From: Paenibacillus helianthi
GTDB taxonomy: Bacteria; Bacillota; Bacilli; Paenibacillales; Paenibacillaceae
Direction: 5' to 3'
DNA: 64,000 bases
Assembly (NCBI RefSeq): GCF_001909055.1
Contig: NZ_LVWI01000014.1
Location: forward strand, 62,001-126,000
Under the pieces are notes generated by a model. It was not told the DNA's origin and made no database searches. It saw nothing but the letters and a program-made list of their open reading frames with translations. Positions within the stretch are counted from its first letter, which is position 1. Each line of letters starts with the position of its first letter. Shown here one piece after another: positions 1 through 8,846 of the stretch. The translations under genes and the position numbers were made by a program.

Positions 1-7
1 ACACCTC

Positions 8-34
8 TATAATTTAGGAATGTAAGTGCTTACA
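8..34 (+). promoter_or_regulatory. -10 element with downstream cre-like operator
   Basis: TATAAT lies at 8-13; its -35 would be outside the window. TGTAAGTGCTTACA at 21-34 is a near-perfect inverted repeat close to the CcpA cre consensus (TGWAARCGYTWWCA), with TG instead of CG at the centre. It sits about 8 nt after the -10, so a bound repressor would cover the transcript start. This fits catabolite repression of the sugar importer that follows. Confidence 0.5.
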
Positions 35-68
35 AGGTGGATATACAAAACCAATATGGAGGTGCCTT

Positions 69-1766
69 ATGGGGGGCAAGTCGAAAAATATGTTCAAGCT
101 ATCCCTGATTGTCCTGTTATCCCTGAGCTTCACACTGACAGGCTGCGGTGGCAACAACAGCAACAACGGCAAGGATGCGGCGAAGAATGGCGGGGCTGCT
201 GCAACAGAAACGGCAGCTAGCACGGATGGCAAGGTTGAGCCGTTTGACATCAGTGTCTTCATCGGTGAAGCGGGCCAGCCGCCGACACCGGATAACAAAA
301 TTTTCAAAAAGATTAAGAATGAAACGGGAGCCAAATTTAATTTCGAATATTTGGCCGGGGATATCAACCAGAAGCTCGGCGTTATGATCGCAGGGCAGGA
401 TTACCCGGATATGATGACAGGGAATACGAAGCTTACAGCGGCAGGAGCTTATATTCCGCTGGAAGATCTCATCGAGAAATACGCTCCTAATTTGAAAGCG
501 CATTACGCAGATTATTGGAACATGATGAAGGACCCGAATGACGGACATATCTACATTTTGCCTAACTATGGTGTATATAACGGTGAAGTGAAGAGCTCCT
601 GGTATTCAGGACCGGCCTTCTGGATTCAAAAAGCCGTGCTCAAGGAATTCGGTTATCCAAAAGTTAAAACACTGGATGAATATGTGGACCTGATTGCCAA
701 ATACAAAGAAAAATATCCGAAGATTGACGGAAGCCCGACTGTTGGCTTCGAAATACTTAACTATGACTGGAAAAACTGGGGTCTGCTCAACGCGCCTCAG
801 CATTTGATCGGCCATCCGAACGATGGCGGTGTTGTTGTAACTGATGGAGTAGCGGAGATTTTTGCAGACAAGGATTATGCCAAGAAATATTATCAAAAGC
901 TGAACGAAATGAACCAGCAAGGACTGATCGACAAAGAAACCTTCGTTCAGAACTATGACCAGTATATGGCAAAGCTGTCCAGCGGAACGGTTCTCGGAAT
1001 GTTCGACCAACACTGGAACTTTAGTGCGGCGGAAGATTCCTTAACCACACAAGGGAAGATCGAGCGGACCTATGTTGGGCTTCCTCTGGTTTATGACGCA
1101 TCCACCAAAGACTACTACCGGGATCTTGCAGTGCTGAACCTGAACAACGGACTCGGAATCAGCATTAATGCCAAGGACCCTGTGAAGATTATCAAGCTGC
1201 TCGAAACGCTGATCAGCGAGGATTGGCAGAAGACCTTCTCCTGGGGGATTGAGGGTGAAGATTACATTGTCAAGGACGGCAGATTTATGAAAACCCAGGA
1301 ACAACGGGACAACGCCGCTGATCCGACGTGGCAAATGGCTAATAAAGCTAAGACTCTCTTCGGCTATCTCCCTAAGCTTGAGGGCAGCTACAGTGATGGC
1401 AACTCCACGGATGCGTCAGCACAGCCTGAAGAATATGCAGCCAGTGTGAAGCCTTACGACAAGGAAGTGCTTGCTGCATACGGATTTAACAGTTACGTGG
1501 ATTTCTTCAGTAAACCGCCAGCGAACCCAGTCTATTACCCGGCCTGGTCCATTGACCTCGTGGAAGGCTCGGATGCGAAAATTGCCAACACTAAGCTGAA
1601 TGAATTGTCCACCAAATACCTGCCGAAAGCCATTTTAGCTGATCCGGGTAAATTCGATTCCATCTGGAGCGATTATGTAGGGGACATCAAGAAGGCCAAT
1701 GTGAAGGCTTATGAAGACAAGATCAATGAGCAGATCAAATGGAGAATTGATACCTGGAGTAAATAA
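69..1766 (+). CDS. Extracellular solute-binding lipoprotein, LplA type
   Basis: 565 residues. The N-terminus is a lipoprotein signal peptide: basic start, hydrophobic stretch at residues 9-24, lipobox LTGC with Cys26, then an Asn/Gly-rich linker. Its large size and its position in front of two LplB/LplC-type permeases fit the family 1 binding proteins typical of Paenibacillus (LplA/YtcQ-like), which capture oligosaccharides outside the membrane. The start is set by GGAGGTG at 58-64. No ATPase gene is present, as usual for these systems, which share an MsmX-type ATPase encoded elsewhere. The substrate cannot be read from sequence. A hairpin after the stop separates it from the permeases. Confidence 0.88.
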   Translation: MGGKSKNMFKLSLIVLLSLSFTLTGCGGNNSNNGKDAAKNGGAAATETAASTDGKVEPFDISVFIGEAGQPPTPDNKIFKKIKNETGAKFNFEYLAGDINQKLGVMIAGQDYPDMMTGNTKLTAAGAYIPLEDLIEKYAPNLKAHYADYWNMMKDPNDGHIYILPNYGVYNGEVKSSWYSGPAFWIQKAVLKEFGYPKVKTLDEYVDLIAKYKEKYPKIDGSPTVGFEILNYDWKNWGLLNAPQHLIGHPNDGGVVVTDGVAEIFADKDYAKKYYQKLNEMNQQGLIDKETFVQNYDQYMAKLSSGTVLGMFDQHWNFSAAEDSLTTQGKIERTYVGLPLVYDASTKDYYRDLAVLNLNNGLGISINAKDPVKIIKLLETLISEDWQKTFSWGIEGEDYIVKDGRFMKTQEQRDNAADPTWQMANKAKTLFGYLPKLEGSYSDGNSTDASAQPEEYAASVKPYDKEVLAAYGFNSYVDFFSKPPANPVYYPAWSIDLVEGSDAKIANTKLNELSTKYLPKAILADPGKFDSIWSDYVGDIKKANVKAYEDKINEQIKWRIDTWSK

Positions 1767-1793
1767 GCTGCGGCGTTAAGAGGTTAGAATCAC

Positions 1794-1834
1794 CAGGAGG
1801 TGCAGAGCCGTCAAGAGGGCCACTGCACCTCCTG
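1794..1834 (+). other. Intra-operon hairpin
   Basis: Perfect 12-bp inverted repeat, CAGGAGGTGCAG at 1794-1805 and CTGCACCTCCTG at 1823-1834, loop of 17 nt. No U-tract follows, so it is probably an mRNA stabiliser or partial processing element that keeps binding-protein message above permease message. The 5' arm carries an SD-like AGGAGGTG that would be buried in the stem. Confidence 0.6.
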
Positions 1835-1866
1835 AAATAAATGATTGTGTGGGGAGATAAACCTAT

Positions 1867-2835
1867 ATGGATGAGACCTTAGGGAAAGAAACCGTCGCCT
1901 TGCATCCAAAGAAAAGAAAGAAGCAGCCCATTACGTGGTCGCTGATCAAAAATCAGAATCAGCTGATTTGGATGTCTGTTCCCTTATTGCTGTATATTGT
2001 GCTTTTTGCGTATGTCCCTGTGTGGGGCTGGACCATGGCTTTCCAGAATTACCGGCCGGGCCGTTCCTTCAGTGAGCAGGAATGGGTGGGCTTCAAGCAA
2101 TTTAAATTTCTGTTTACAGACGATAATTTCCTCCGTGTGCTGCGCAATACACTGGCGATGGGAATGATCAATCTGGTTCTCGGGTTTGTCACTGCCATTG
2201 TCCTGGCCCTGCTGCTGAATGAAATCCGCAAGATGTTCTGGAAAAGAATAGTGCAAACCATCTCCTACCTGCCCCATTTCCTGTCCTGGATTATCGTAAC
2301 AGGTATTGTGGCTACGTCGCTCTCCATCAATGACGGGATTGTCAACATTGTTCTGATGAAGCTGCATATCATCAAGGACCCGATTCTGTGGCTCAGTGAG
2401 GGGAAATACTTCTGGGGCATCGTCGGAGCTTCGCATGTGTGGAAAGAGGTTGGCTGGAATACCATCATTTATTTGGCCGCTATTGCCTCCATTGACCCTG
2501 CATTGTATGAAGCCGCTGAAATCGACGGCGCCAGCCGATACAAAAAAATGAGATTTGTAACTCTCCCGGGGATTAAAGCGACAATTGTTATTCTGCTGAT
2601 CATGTCTGTAGGACATGTACTCGAAGCGGGCTTTGAAGTACAGTATTTGCTCGGCAACGGGCTTGTAATGGATTGGTCGGAAACGATCGATATTTTTGTA
2701 CTCAAATATGGGCTTGCCCAGGGCAACTATTCACTGGCCACTGCTGGCGGGATCTTCAAGACGGTCGTTAGCGTCACTTTGCTGCTGATGGCAAACTGGA
2801 CAGCGAAACGGCTCGGGGAAGAGAGGTTATTATAG
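1867..2835 (+). CDS. ABC sugar permease, LplB type
   Basis: 322 residues with about six membrane segments, the first near residues 33-55 after a basic cytoplasmic head (KKRKKQ). The cytoplasmic EAA loop is visible as EAAEIDGASRYKK, the coupling helix that contacts the shared ATPase. Family: binding-protein-dependent permease, LplB/YtcP class. A GGGGAGAT ribosome site at about 1851-1858 precedes ATG 1867. It forms the heterodimer with the next gene, whose start lies one base after this stop, so translation is likely coupled. Confidence 0.88.
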   Translation: MDETLGKETVALHPKKRKKQPITWSLIKNQNQLIWMSVPLLLYIVLFAYVPVWGWTMAFQNYRPGRSFSEQEWVGFKQFKFLFTDDNFLRVLRNTLAMGMINLVLGFVTAIVLALLLNEIRKMFWKRIVQTISYLPHFLSWIIVTGIVATSLSINDGIVNIVLMKLHIIKDPILWLSEGKYFWGIVGASHVWKEVGWNTIIYLAAIASIDPALYEAAEIDGASRYKKMRFVTLPGIKATIVILLIMSVGHVLEAGFEVQYLLGNGLVMDWSETIDIFVLKYGLAQGNYSLATAGGIFKTVVSVTLLLMANWTAKRLGEERLL

Positions 2836-2836
2836 C

Positions 2837-3796
2837 ATGGCGAACCAGCAAATTAGCCGAGGCACTACGCCAGGCCTATCCGTGAAAAAAAGCTTGAGAC
2901 CCAGCGGACTGGAACCGGTTCTCTTCCATAGTTTTAATACGGTGTTCATGATCTGTCTGGTGCTCGTTACTTTATATCCATTCATAAATACGATTGCCGT
3001 TTCGTTCAATGCGGGGAATGATACTATCCGCGGCGGTATCTATCTGTGGCCGAGAGTGTGGACCACGCAGAATTACAAGGCCATCTTTGCTTCCGGTACC
3101 ATCTATGATGCATTCTGGATCTCGGTGGCGCGGACCGTCATTTCGACAATCTTAAATATTTTTCTGACCACCATGCTTGCGTATACGCTCAGCCGAAAAG
3201 ATTATGTTTTCCGCAAGCCGATCACCATTATCTTTGTGCTTACGATGTATTTCAGCGCCGGTCTGATTCCCAATTATTTTTTGATTAAGGATCTGAACCT
3301 GCTGGGCAGCTTCTGGGTCTACATTTTCCCTACGATGATCAGCGCATTCAACATGATCGTCATCCGCACCTATATTGGTACGATCCCGGAAAGCCTGCTG
3401 GAATCGGCCCGGATCGACGGTGCAGGCGACTTCAAAATTTTCATGCGTGTGGTACTCCCCCTGTGCAAGCCGGTGCTGGCGACCATCGCGCTATTTGTGG
3501 CTGTTGGGGCTTGGAACTCATGGTTCGACGCTTTTATCTACACCTCGTCCAAGCAGAGTCTTAGCACACTGCAGTATGAGCTGATGAAGCTGCTGTCTTC
3601 CACGATGAACTCCAACAGCAACCCGAACGTTGCCGCAGGTGTGGGGATGGACCGGGATTCCGCCAAAGCAATGGTAACCCCGCTATCCATCCGGGCAGCC
3701 ATAACCATAGTGGCCTCCGTACCGATCCTGGTCGTATATCCGTTCATGCAGAAGTATTTTGTAGTGGGCCTGAACGTCGGCAGTGTAAAAGAATAA
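2837..3796 (+). CDS. ABC sugar permease, LplC type
   Basis: 319 residues, six predicted membrane segments. The EAA loop is ESARIDGAGDFKIF, typical of the LplC/YtcP partner subunit. The C-terminal half carries the longer loop before the last helix usual in this class, rich in Ser/Asn. ATG 2837 is preceded by GAGAGG at the end of the upstream gene. A good terminator at 3866-3895 ends the three-gene unit. Confidence 0.88.
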   Translation: MANQQISRGTTPGLSVKKSLRPSGLEPVLFHSFNTVFMICLVLVTLYPFINTIAVSFNAGNDTIRGGIYLWPRVWTTQNYKAIFASGTIYDAFWISVARTVISTILNIFLTTMLAYTLSRKDYVFRKPITIIFVLTMYFSAGLIPNYFLIKDLNLLGSFWVYIFPTMISAFNMIVIRTYIGTIPESLLESARIDGAGDFKIFMRVVLPLCKPVLATIALFVAVGAWNSWFDAFIYTSSKQSLSTLQYELMKLLSSTMNSNSNPNVAAGVGMDRDSAKAMVTPLSIRAAITIVASVPILVVYPFMQKYFVVGLNVGSVKE

Positions 3797-3865
3797 ATTC
3801 GCCGCAAGTACAGCCGCCGAAAGACTTATGGAGCCTGCACTACAATCCTTATGCTTACACTACAG

Positions 3866-3895
3866 ACATCGCTGATTTCGATCAGCGGTGTTTTT
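3866..3895 (+). terminator. Rho-independent terminator of the LplABC-type operon
   Basis: Stem ACATCGCTGAT / ATCAGCGGTGT with TTCG tetraloop, followed by T5. One G-U pair. Confidence 0.85.
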
Positions 3896-4056
3896 GTCAT
3901 GGGTAGCTGGTATATCATTTTCAGATAATTGATGACACAGCGAAGAAAATACCTTATTATTTAAAGAGATTTTTAATAAAACAGTTTTTAAATAATGGTA
4001 ATACACTTATTGGGAACAAGGGCTTTAGTCCAGGCGGCCTGAAAGGAGGGCTTCGT

Positions 4057-4818
4057 ATTCTATCACTGAATGGAGTAAGCAAAGGCTTTGATCTGAAGGA
4101 AGGACGGTACCTTGCGGTGGATAAAGTCTCGCTCGAAGTTCGGGCTGGGGCCATCCATGGCGTCATCGGAGCCAGCGGGGCAGGGAAATCAACGCTGCTG
4201 CGGCTTATTAATCTGCTGGAGCGCCCGGATGAAGGTACCGTGTCCATAGACGGCAGACTGCTGACAGAACTGCCGGAGAAGCTGCTGCGTCAGGAGCGGC
4301 AGAAGACCGGCATGATCTTCCAGCAATTTAATCTGGTGGGCAATGCCTCCGTCAGCCGGAATGTCGCCATTCCGCTGGAGCTGGCCGGAGTGCCGCGGAG
4401 CGGACGGATAGAGCGGGTGCGGGAATGCCTGAAGTTCGTGGGGCTTGCGGACAAAGCAGAGCAGTACCCTGCCCAGCTTAGCGGAGGGCAGCGGCAGCGG
4501 GTGGCCATCGCCCGTGCGCTTGCGAACAGCCCGAAGCTGCTGCTGTGCGATGAGCCAACCTCCGCGCTGGACCCCGGGACCACAGCAGATATTCTGGGCG
4601 TGCTCCAGCATATTAATGACGTGCTGGGGGTAACTGTAATCATCGTTACGCATGAGCTGGATGTCGTCCGGAGGATCTGCACTGATGTTTCCGTGATGGA
4701 AGGCGGACGCATCGTCGATTCCTTTTCCCGGGAAGACGGCGGGTTCCTTGCACCGGAAGATCACATGGGCAGCTACCGTGAACGGATTACGGGCAAAGCG
4801 GGGGAAGCACATGTTTGA
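4057..4818 (+). CDS. metN: Methionine ABC transporter ATPase MetN
   Basis: Walker [11 protein letters not shown]-loop, signature LSGGQRQR and Walker [14 protein letters not shown] are all present. A GTG at 4117 would cut off the first strand of the fold. Reading upstream in frame gives [11 protein letters not shown], which matches the MetN N-terminus. The only start-like codon with a ribosome site is ATT at 4057, six bases after AAAGGAGGG (4042-4050); no ATG, GTG or TTG in frame does better. The ACT/NIL C-terminal domain found in many MetN proteins is absent (about 253 residues). It overlaps metI by 8 bases. No SAM riboswitch or T-box is visible upstream. Confidence 0.85.
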   Translation: MLSLNGVSKGFDLKEGRYLAVDKVSLEVRAGAIHGVIGASGAGKSTLLRLINLLERPDEGTVSIDGRLLTELPEKLLRQERQKTGMIFQQFNLVGNASVSRNVAIPLELAGVPRSGRIERVRECLKFVGLADKAEQYPAQLSGGQRQRVAIARALANSPKLLLCDEPTSALDPGTTADILGVLQHINDVLGVTVIIVTHELDVVRRICTDVSVMEGGRIVDSFSREDGGFLAPEDHMGSYRERITGKAGEAHV

Positions 4819-5473
4819 GGATATGCTGAAATACCAGGATCAGATGTGGTTGTCCATCGGGGAAACGTTTGTGATGGTGGGGATTTCGGTAGGCGCGGCA
4901 GTGCTGCTGGGGCTTCCACTTGGGACTGTTTTATACTTTTGCCGCAAGGGCCAGCTCTATGAGAACAAGACGTTGTCGCTAGTCCTGAACAGCATCGTCA
5001 ACGTGGTCCGTTCCTTTCCGTTCCTGCTGCTGGTGGTTGCTCTGATTCCCTTCACCCGCTTTCTGGTGGGTACAGCCATCGGTACCATGGCAGCAACCGT
5101 GCCATTGTCCATTGTCGCTATCGCCTATTATTCGCGGCTGGTCGAGCAGTCTTTGCTGGAGGTTCCCAAGGGGACAATTGATGCTGCGTTGTCCATGGGA
5201 GCATCGAAGCCGGGCCTGATCTTCAAGTTCCTGTATGTGGAAGCCCGTTCGGGTCTGGTGCTGGGACTGACGGCTTCGACGATCAGCTTCATTTCATTCT
5301 CAACCGTGATGGGGGTGGTCGGCGGGGGAGGGGTTGGCGATTTCGCCATCCGCTACGGGTATCAGCGTTTTGAGACGGAGGTTATGGTCTATGCGATTCT
5401 CGTGATGATCCTCCTGGTGCAAATCATCCAGTTTGCAGGAAGCACGCTGGCAAGGCTGCTGGATAAACGCTGA
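4811..5473 (+). CDS. metI: Methionine ABC transporter permease MetI
   Basis: 220 residues, normal for MetI. About five membrane segments; the EAA-like loop is at EVPKGTIDAALSMGAS. ATG 4811 lies inside the last codons of metN and is preceded by GCGGGGG. Order metN-metI-metQ is the standard operon for D/L-methionine import. Confidence 0.92.
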   Translation: MFEDMLKYQDQMWLSIGETFVMVGISVGAAVLLGLPLGTVLYFCRKGQLYENKTLSLVLNSIVNVVRSFPFLLLVVALIPFTRFLVGTAIGTMAATVPLSIVAIAYYSRLVEQSLLEVPKGTIDAALSMGASKPGLIFKFLYVEARSGLVLGLTASTISFISFSTVMGVVGGGGVGDFAIRYGYQRFETEVMVYAILVMILLVQIIQFAGSTLARLLDKR

Positions 5474-5536
5474 GAGACCGTGGAGTTTCAGGAGCAAGAT
5501 GATATCAAACTATAAAAATGGGGGTTCACTGCACCA

Positions 5537-6367
5537 ATGAAAAAAACGTTGAAATATACATTTATTCTGCTCGTATTGGTCATGATTGCCGCAGGCTGCG
5601 GAAACAACAAGGAGGCCGAAGATACTCCGGCAGCAACCAGTTCCGAGCCTGTCAAAATTAAAGTAGCCTCGCTCATCCCGCCGATGACCGATATTCTTGA
5701 CATCGTGAAACCGCTGCTCAAGGAAGACGGTGTGGATATGGAGATCGTCATCCTGTCTGACAATGTCCAGCCGAATGAGGCATTGGCGAATAAGGAAGTG
5801 GACGCGAACTTCTTCCAGCATGTGCCTTATATGGAGCAGTTCAATGCGAGCAAAGGCTCCAAGCTGGTAGCGGTTCAACCGGTATATGATGCGATCTACG
5901 GCGGTTACTCCAAGCGTTACAAGGCTATTGCTGATCTGCCGGAAGGTGCAACACTGGTTATGGCGAATGATCCATCCAATATCGGGCGTTCGCTGCAAAT
6001 GTTCGCCAAAGCCGGAATGATTAAGCTGAAGGAAGGCGTGGGCATTCAAGCGACCCAGGCTGATATCACAGAGAACGCCAAAAACTTCAAGTTCAAGGAA
6101 GTTGACCTGCTGATGCTGGCCCGCACGCTGGATGATGCCGATCTGGTGGCTATGACTCCTGCTTATGCAAGTCCGCTTGGACTGACACCGAAGAAGGATG
6201 CGCTGATCACCGAAGGTAAGGATTCCGAATTCACCATTACACTGGTGGCACGTGAGGACAACAAGAACTCCGACGCTATTCAAAAGCTGGCGAAACGCAT
6301 CAGCGGCCCGGAAGTGAAAAAGTTCCTTGAGGACAAATACGCAGATATTGCTCTGCCTGCGTTTTAA
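5537..6367 (+). CDS. metQ: Methionine-binding lipoprotein MetQ
   Basis: 276 residues. Lipoprotein signal with Cys21 in IAAGC, then the NLPA family fold. Family landmarks are MTDILDIVKPLL near the start and ANKEVDANFFQHVPYMEQFN, where the FFQH stretch contributes to the ligand pocket. Preceded by TGGGGGT. Ends the metNIQ operon and is followed by a terminator. Confidence 0.93.
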   Translation: MKKTLKYTFILLVLVMIAAGCGNNKEAEDTPAATSSEPVKIKVASLIPPMTDILDIVKPLLKEDGVDMEIVILSDNVQPNEALANKEVDANFFQHVPYMEQFNASKGSKLVAVQPVYDAIYGGYSKRYKAIADLPEGATLVMANDPSNIGRSLQMFAKAGMIKLKEGVGIQATQADITENAKNFKFKEVDLLMLARTLDDADLVAMTPAYASPLGLTPKKDALITEGKDSEFTITLVAREDNKNSDAIQKLAKRISGPEVKKFLEDKYADIALPAF

Positions 6368-6433
6368 AGCAGTTAGCTGCGGCTTGCTCGTCGTATCTGT
6401 CTGCTTGTGATAATTGCATAGTATCCAATAAGC

Positions 6434-6473
6434 AAAGCAGCGCTCTCCATGGATGGGAGAACGCTGCTTTTGT
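6434..6473 (+). terminator. Terminator after metQ
   Basis: Stem AAAGCAGCG (6434-6442) pairs with CGCTGCTTT (6462-6470), extended by CTCTCC/GGGAGA, then TTTTG. It may also stop the convergent minus-strand operon. Confidence 0.8.
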
Positions 6474-6503
6474 TATAGCGGTAACGCTGCTTTTGTTATA
6501 GCG
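6460..6503 (+). repeat. Tandem copy of the terminator 3' arm
   Basis: AACGCTGCTTTTGTTATAGC followed by G occurs at 6460-6480 and again identically at 6483-6503, period 23. The second copy lacks its own 5' arm but could compete for the stem. Confidence 0.85.
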
Positions 6504-6578
6504 CTTTGACAGTGCAACAGGCTGTTCTAGGACATGAAAGTCCATGTCTGGATAAGTAAGCCTAGATCAATAAAGATG

Positions 6579-7553
6579 TCAGCCCAATACTTTACCGGAC
6601 ATAGCAACCTCATACTGCGCCGATTCGATCCAGCTGCCCGTGGTGAAATCCCGTCCCTTTACAAGTACTTTGTCGGGGTAGACTTCCACATAGAAACCTT
6701 GACTGCCGTTCTTGTGCTCATCTGCATTTGTCCAGAGGTAGGCCACAGAAGCGCTATTGAACATGGTAGCCTTCTCCCCGTTGCCGGGATACATTGTATT
6801 GTCTACTTCCAGTTCCCAGTGGGTATGTCCTGTAAAGAGCAGGGTCTGCGGATATTTGGACAGGATGGAGCGCAGCTCCTTGTCCTGTGTGACGCCATAC
6901 CATTCCTGAGACTCCAATGATCCGGCTACAGTATCCTTGAGCGGCTGATGCAGGAAGAGAAAAACAGGCTGATCCAGCTTCGGGCAGCCGCTCACCGGCT
7001 GTTCCTTCAACAACTCTCCAGCTGGCGGCTGCCCGCTTGATGGTTGTCCAACCATTTGCCAGTTGTCCTTTGACGATCCCCCCGTCAGTTTTTCCCCGAG
7101 CTTCTGGTCCAGCCAGCGGAGCTGCTCGTCCGACAGATTGCAGAACGTTGGGAGGCCTTCCTCCGTCCCCATGAAAATAAAATGATAACCGCCGATCCAG
7201 TGGTCGTGGTAGGGGCCGGGCATTCCCATACGGGAGGTGTACATCGCCAGGCGCGATTCCCAGTGGCCGAGGCCGACGTCATGGTTCCCTAATGTGTAGC
7301 GGATCTCCGGGAGTGCTGCCTGGTGCAGCTTCAGGATACGGTGCACTTCATCGTACTCTTCCCGGAAGCCGTGATCTGTAATGTCCCCGATATGCATGAT
7401 CCCGCTGCTGCCCTGAGCATGGTCCGCCAGATCTTGCAGCGCCCGCCCGAAATTCTGATTGTACTCATGGGAGGGATCGGCAGTAACATGGGTATCCGTG
7501 ATGATCTGAAAAGTAAGCAGTGGCTGTTGTCCGCCCGGCAGGTTTGTACTCAT
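6579..7553 (-). CDS. Calcineurin-like metallophosphoesterase
   Basis: 324 residues. The metal-binding signature is complete: DTHV near residue 20, GDITDHG, GNHDVG and a C-terminal GHTHWE. This is the purple-acid-phosphatase/GpdQ/Icc-like fold that cleaves phosphomono- or diesters with two metal ions. No signal peptide, so cytoplasmic. Between the second and last motifs there is a low-complexity insert rich in Gln-Pro and Gly (about residues 175-205). Strong AAGGAGGCG site before ATG 7553. It is the last gene of a minus-strand series that begins with a UgpAEB-like importer, so an imported phosphodiester is a possible substrate (inference). Confidence 0.85.
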   Translation of the reverse strand: MSTNLPGGQQPLLTFQIITDTHVTADPSHEYNQNFGRALQDLADHAQGSSGIMHIGDITDHGFREEYDEVHRILKLHQAALPEIRYTLGNHDVGLGHWESRLAMYTSRMGMPGPYHDHWIGGYHFIFMGTEEGLPTFCNLSDEQLRWLDQKLGEKLTGGSSKDNWQMVGQPSSGQPPAGELLKEQPVSGCPKLDQPVFLFLHQPLKDTVAGSLESQEWYGVTQDKELRSILSKYPQTLLFTGHTHWELEVDNTMYPGNGEKATMFNSASVAYLWTNADEHKNGSQGFYVEVYPDKVLVKGRDFTTGSWIESAQYEVAMSGKVLG

Positions 7554-7647
7554 TTACAAGAGCGCCTCCTTGGATGATGTATGGCTGCAAGCTGATTCTG
7601 ATGCTTAAGAGAATGGCATACCTTCAATTCTATCGCGGCTGGCCTCC

Positions 7648-7989
7648 CTAGTGCCCTTTAGTGCTGATGTTCAAGCCCACAATTCCGGCTACAATAACGG
7701 TCACCCACAAGAGGGAGGACAGGGTCAGCCGCTCTTCAAAATACACCGCCCCCACCACGGAAATCAGGATAATTCCTGCACCCGACCACACCGCATAAGC
7801 TACTCCGACCTTAATGGAGGTGAGCGCCACATTGAGTGAGGTGAAGCTGATCCCGTAGAACAGGAACATCAGCACAGAGGGCCAGGGCCGGGTGAAGCCT
7901 TGGGATATCTTCATGGAGATGGTTCCGGAGAGCTCGAACAGAATCGCCATCGTGAGAAAAAACCAAGCCCACACCCCTTCGGCCCTCAC
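7648..7989 (-). CDS. SMR-family multidrug/cation efflux protein
   Basis: 113 residues, four membrane helices. The essential helix-1 glutamate is Glu19 (ILFELSGT; Glu14 in EmrE), and the family marks KISQGFTRPWPS and AYAVWSGAG are present, closer to EmrE/QacC than to guanidinium exporters. The start is GTG 7989, which overlaps the TGA of the upstream gene (GTGA), so translation is probably coupled. Proton-driven efflux from the cytoplasmic membrane. Confidence 0.88.
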   Translation of the reverse strand: MRAEGVWAWFFLTMAILFELSGTISMKISQGFTRPWPSVLMFLFYGISFTSLNVALTSIKVGVAYAVWSGAGIILISVVGAVYFEERLTLSSLLWVTVIVAGIVGLNISTKGH

Positions 7990-8792
7990 CTTGCGTTCCT
8001 TCTAATACTGAGTTCTGTATAGGACTGCACAAGGATATCGGCATCCGGCAAAATAACGCCCACGTCTGCATCGCTATCCACGCCTGCTGCGTCCGCCTCG
8101 CCGGTAATCCCGATGGCTACGGCCGCGCCTGCTGCCTTGGACATTCTCATATCCCCGTTCGTATCGCCGATGACCGCGGCCGCGGCAGGCTGAACCCCAA
8201 GCCGTGTGCAGGCGAGCAGCACCATATCAGGGAACGGCTTGCCACGTTCTGCCTGATCGGTGCCGATCACAACGGAGAAATAATCGCGGATACCGAGCCA
8301 GCGGAGGTGGTTCTCCGCCGCTGCTGTTTCATCGGCGGTCACTACGGCCAGGAGAATGCCGCTGGCTGCGCAGTCATCAAGGAAGCGCAGCAGGCCGGGG
8401 AGAGGGAGCACCGGGCGGCTGCGCTCCAGCATGGCATCTGCTTCCCTGCGGCAGTGATCCACAAGTTCCATGGATTCAGCCCAGGACAAGCCAAGCAGAT
8501 AGCCCTGCCAGCACAGAATGGCATACAGGTCGCTCATCGTTCCCATAGCCAGGGGGCCATTGCGGTCATAATCAGTAATTCTGCCTTCTGCATCGTGAAT
8601 CGTCCCCAGCAGGGACGGCCGGTGCTGTGCCGGGAATTCAAGACCACGTTGTTGCAACTGACGGGTGAACTGTCCCAGGAAACATTCGCTCCAGCTTCCC
8701 CAGAGGGAGACAAACTGCAGAAGGGTGCCATCCTTGTCGAACAGGATCGCCGATATGGATTGATTCCCTTGCGGAGTAATGAGCTCAGGCAT
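7986..8792 (-). CDS. HAD-superfamily phosphatase
   Basis: 268 residues. HAD motif I is FDKDGTLL with the nucleophilic Asp and the +2 Asp, motif II is VVTADE, the motif III Lys is in RGKPFPD, and motif IV is VIGDTNGDM. A helical cap lies between motifs I and II (about residues 35-115), as in phosphoglycolate phosphatase relatives. Cytoplasmic Mg-dependent phosphatase; substrate unknown. Lies 54 bases after the binding-protein gene of the Ugp-like importer, so it may dephosphorylate an imported sugar or glycerol phosphate. Confidence 0.85.
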   Translation of the reverse strand: MPELITPQGNQSISAILFDKDGTLLQFVSLWGSWSECFLGQFTRQLQQRGLEFPAQHRPSLLGTIHDAEGRITDYDRNGPLAMGTMSDLYAILCWQGYLLGLSWAESMELVDHCRREADAMLERSRPVLPLPGLLRFLDDCAASGILLAVVTADETAAAENHLRWLGIRDYFSVVIGTDQAERGKPFPDMVLLACTRLGVQPAAAAVIGDTNGDMRMSKAAGAAVAIGITGEADAAGVDSDADVGVILPDADILVQSYTELSIRRNAR

Positions 8793-8846
8793 GCTGCCGC
8801 CCCCTTAGAGTAAATAATTCATGTTTTTGAATACGATAGTTGCCGC

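Noticed and set aside
3900..4050. SAM (S-box) riboswitch or Met T-box before metNIQ
   Set aside because: No S-box core (GATGAAA context, GGCAACC) and no T-box sequence (GGTGGNACCGCG) can be found.
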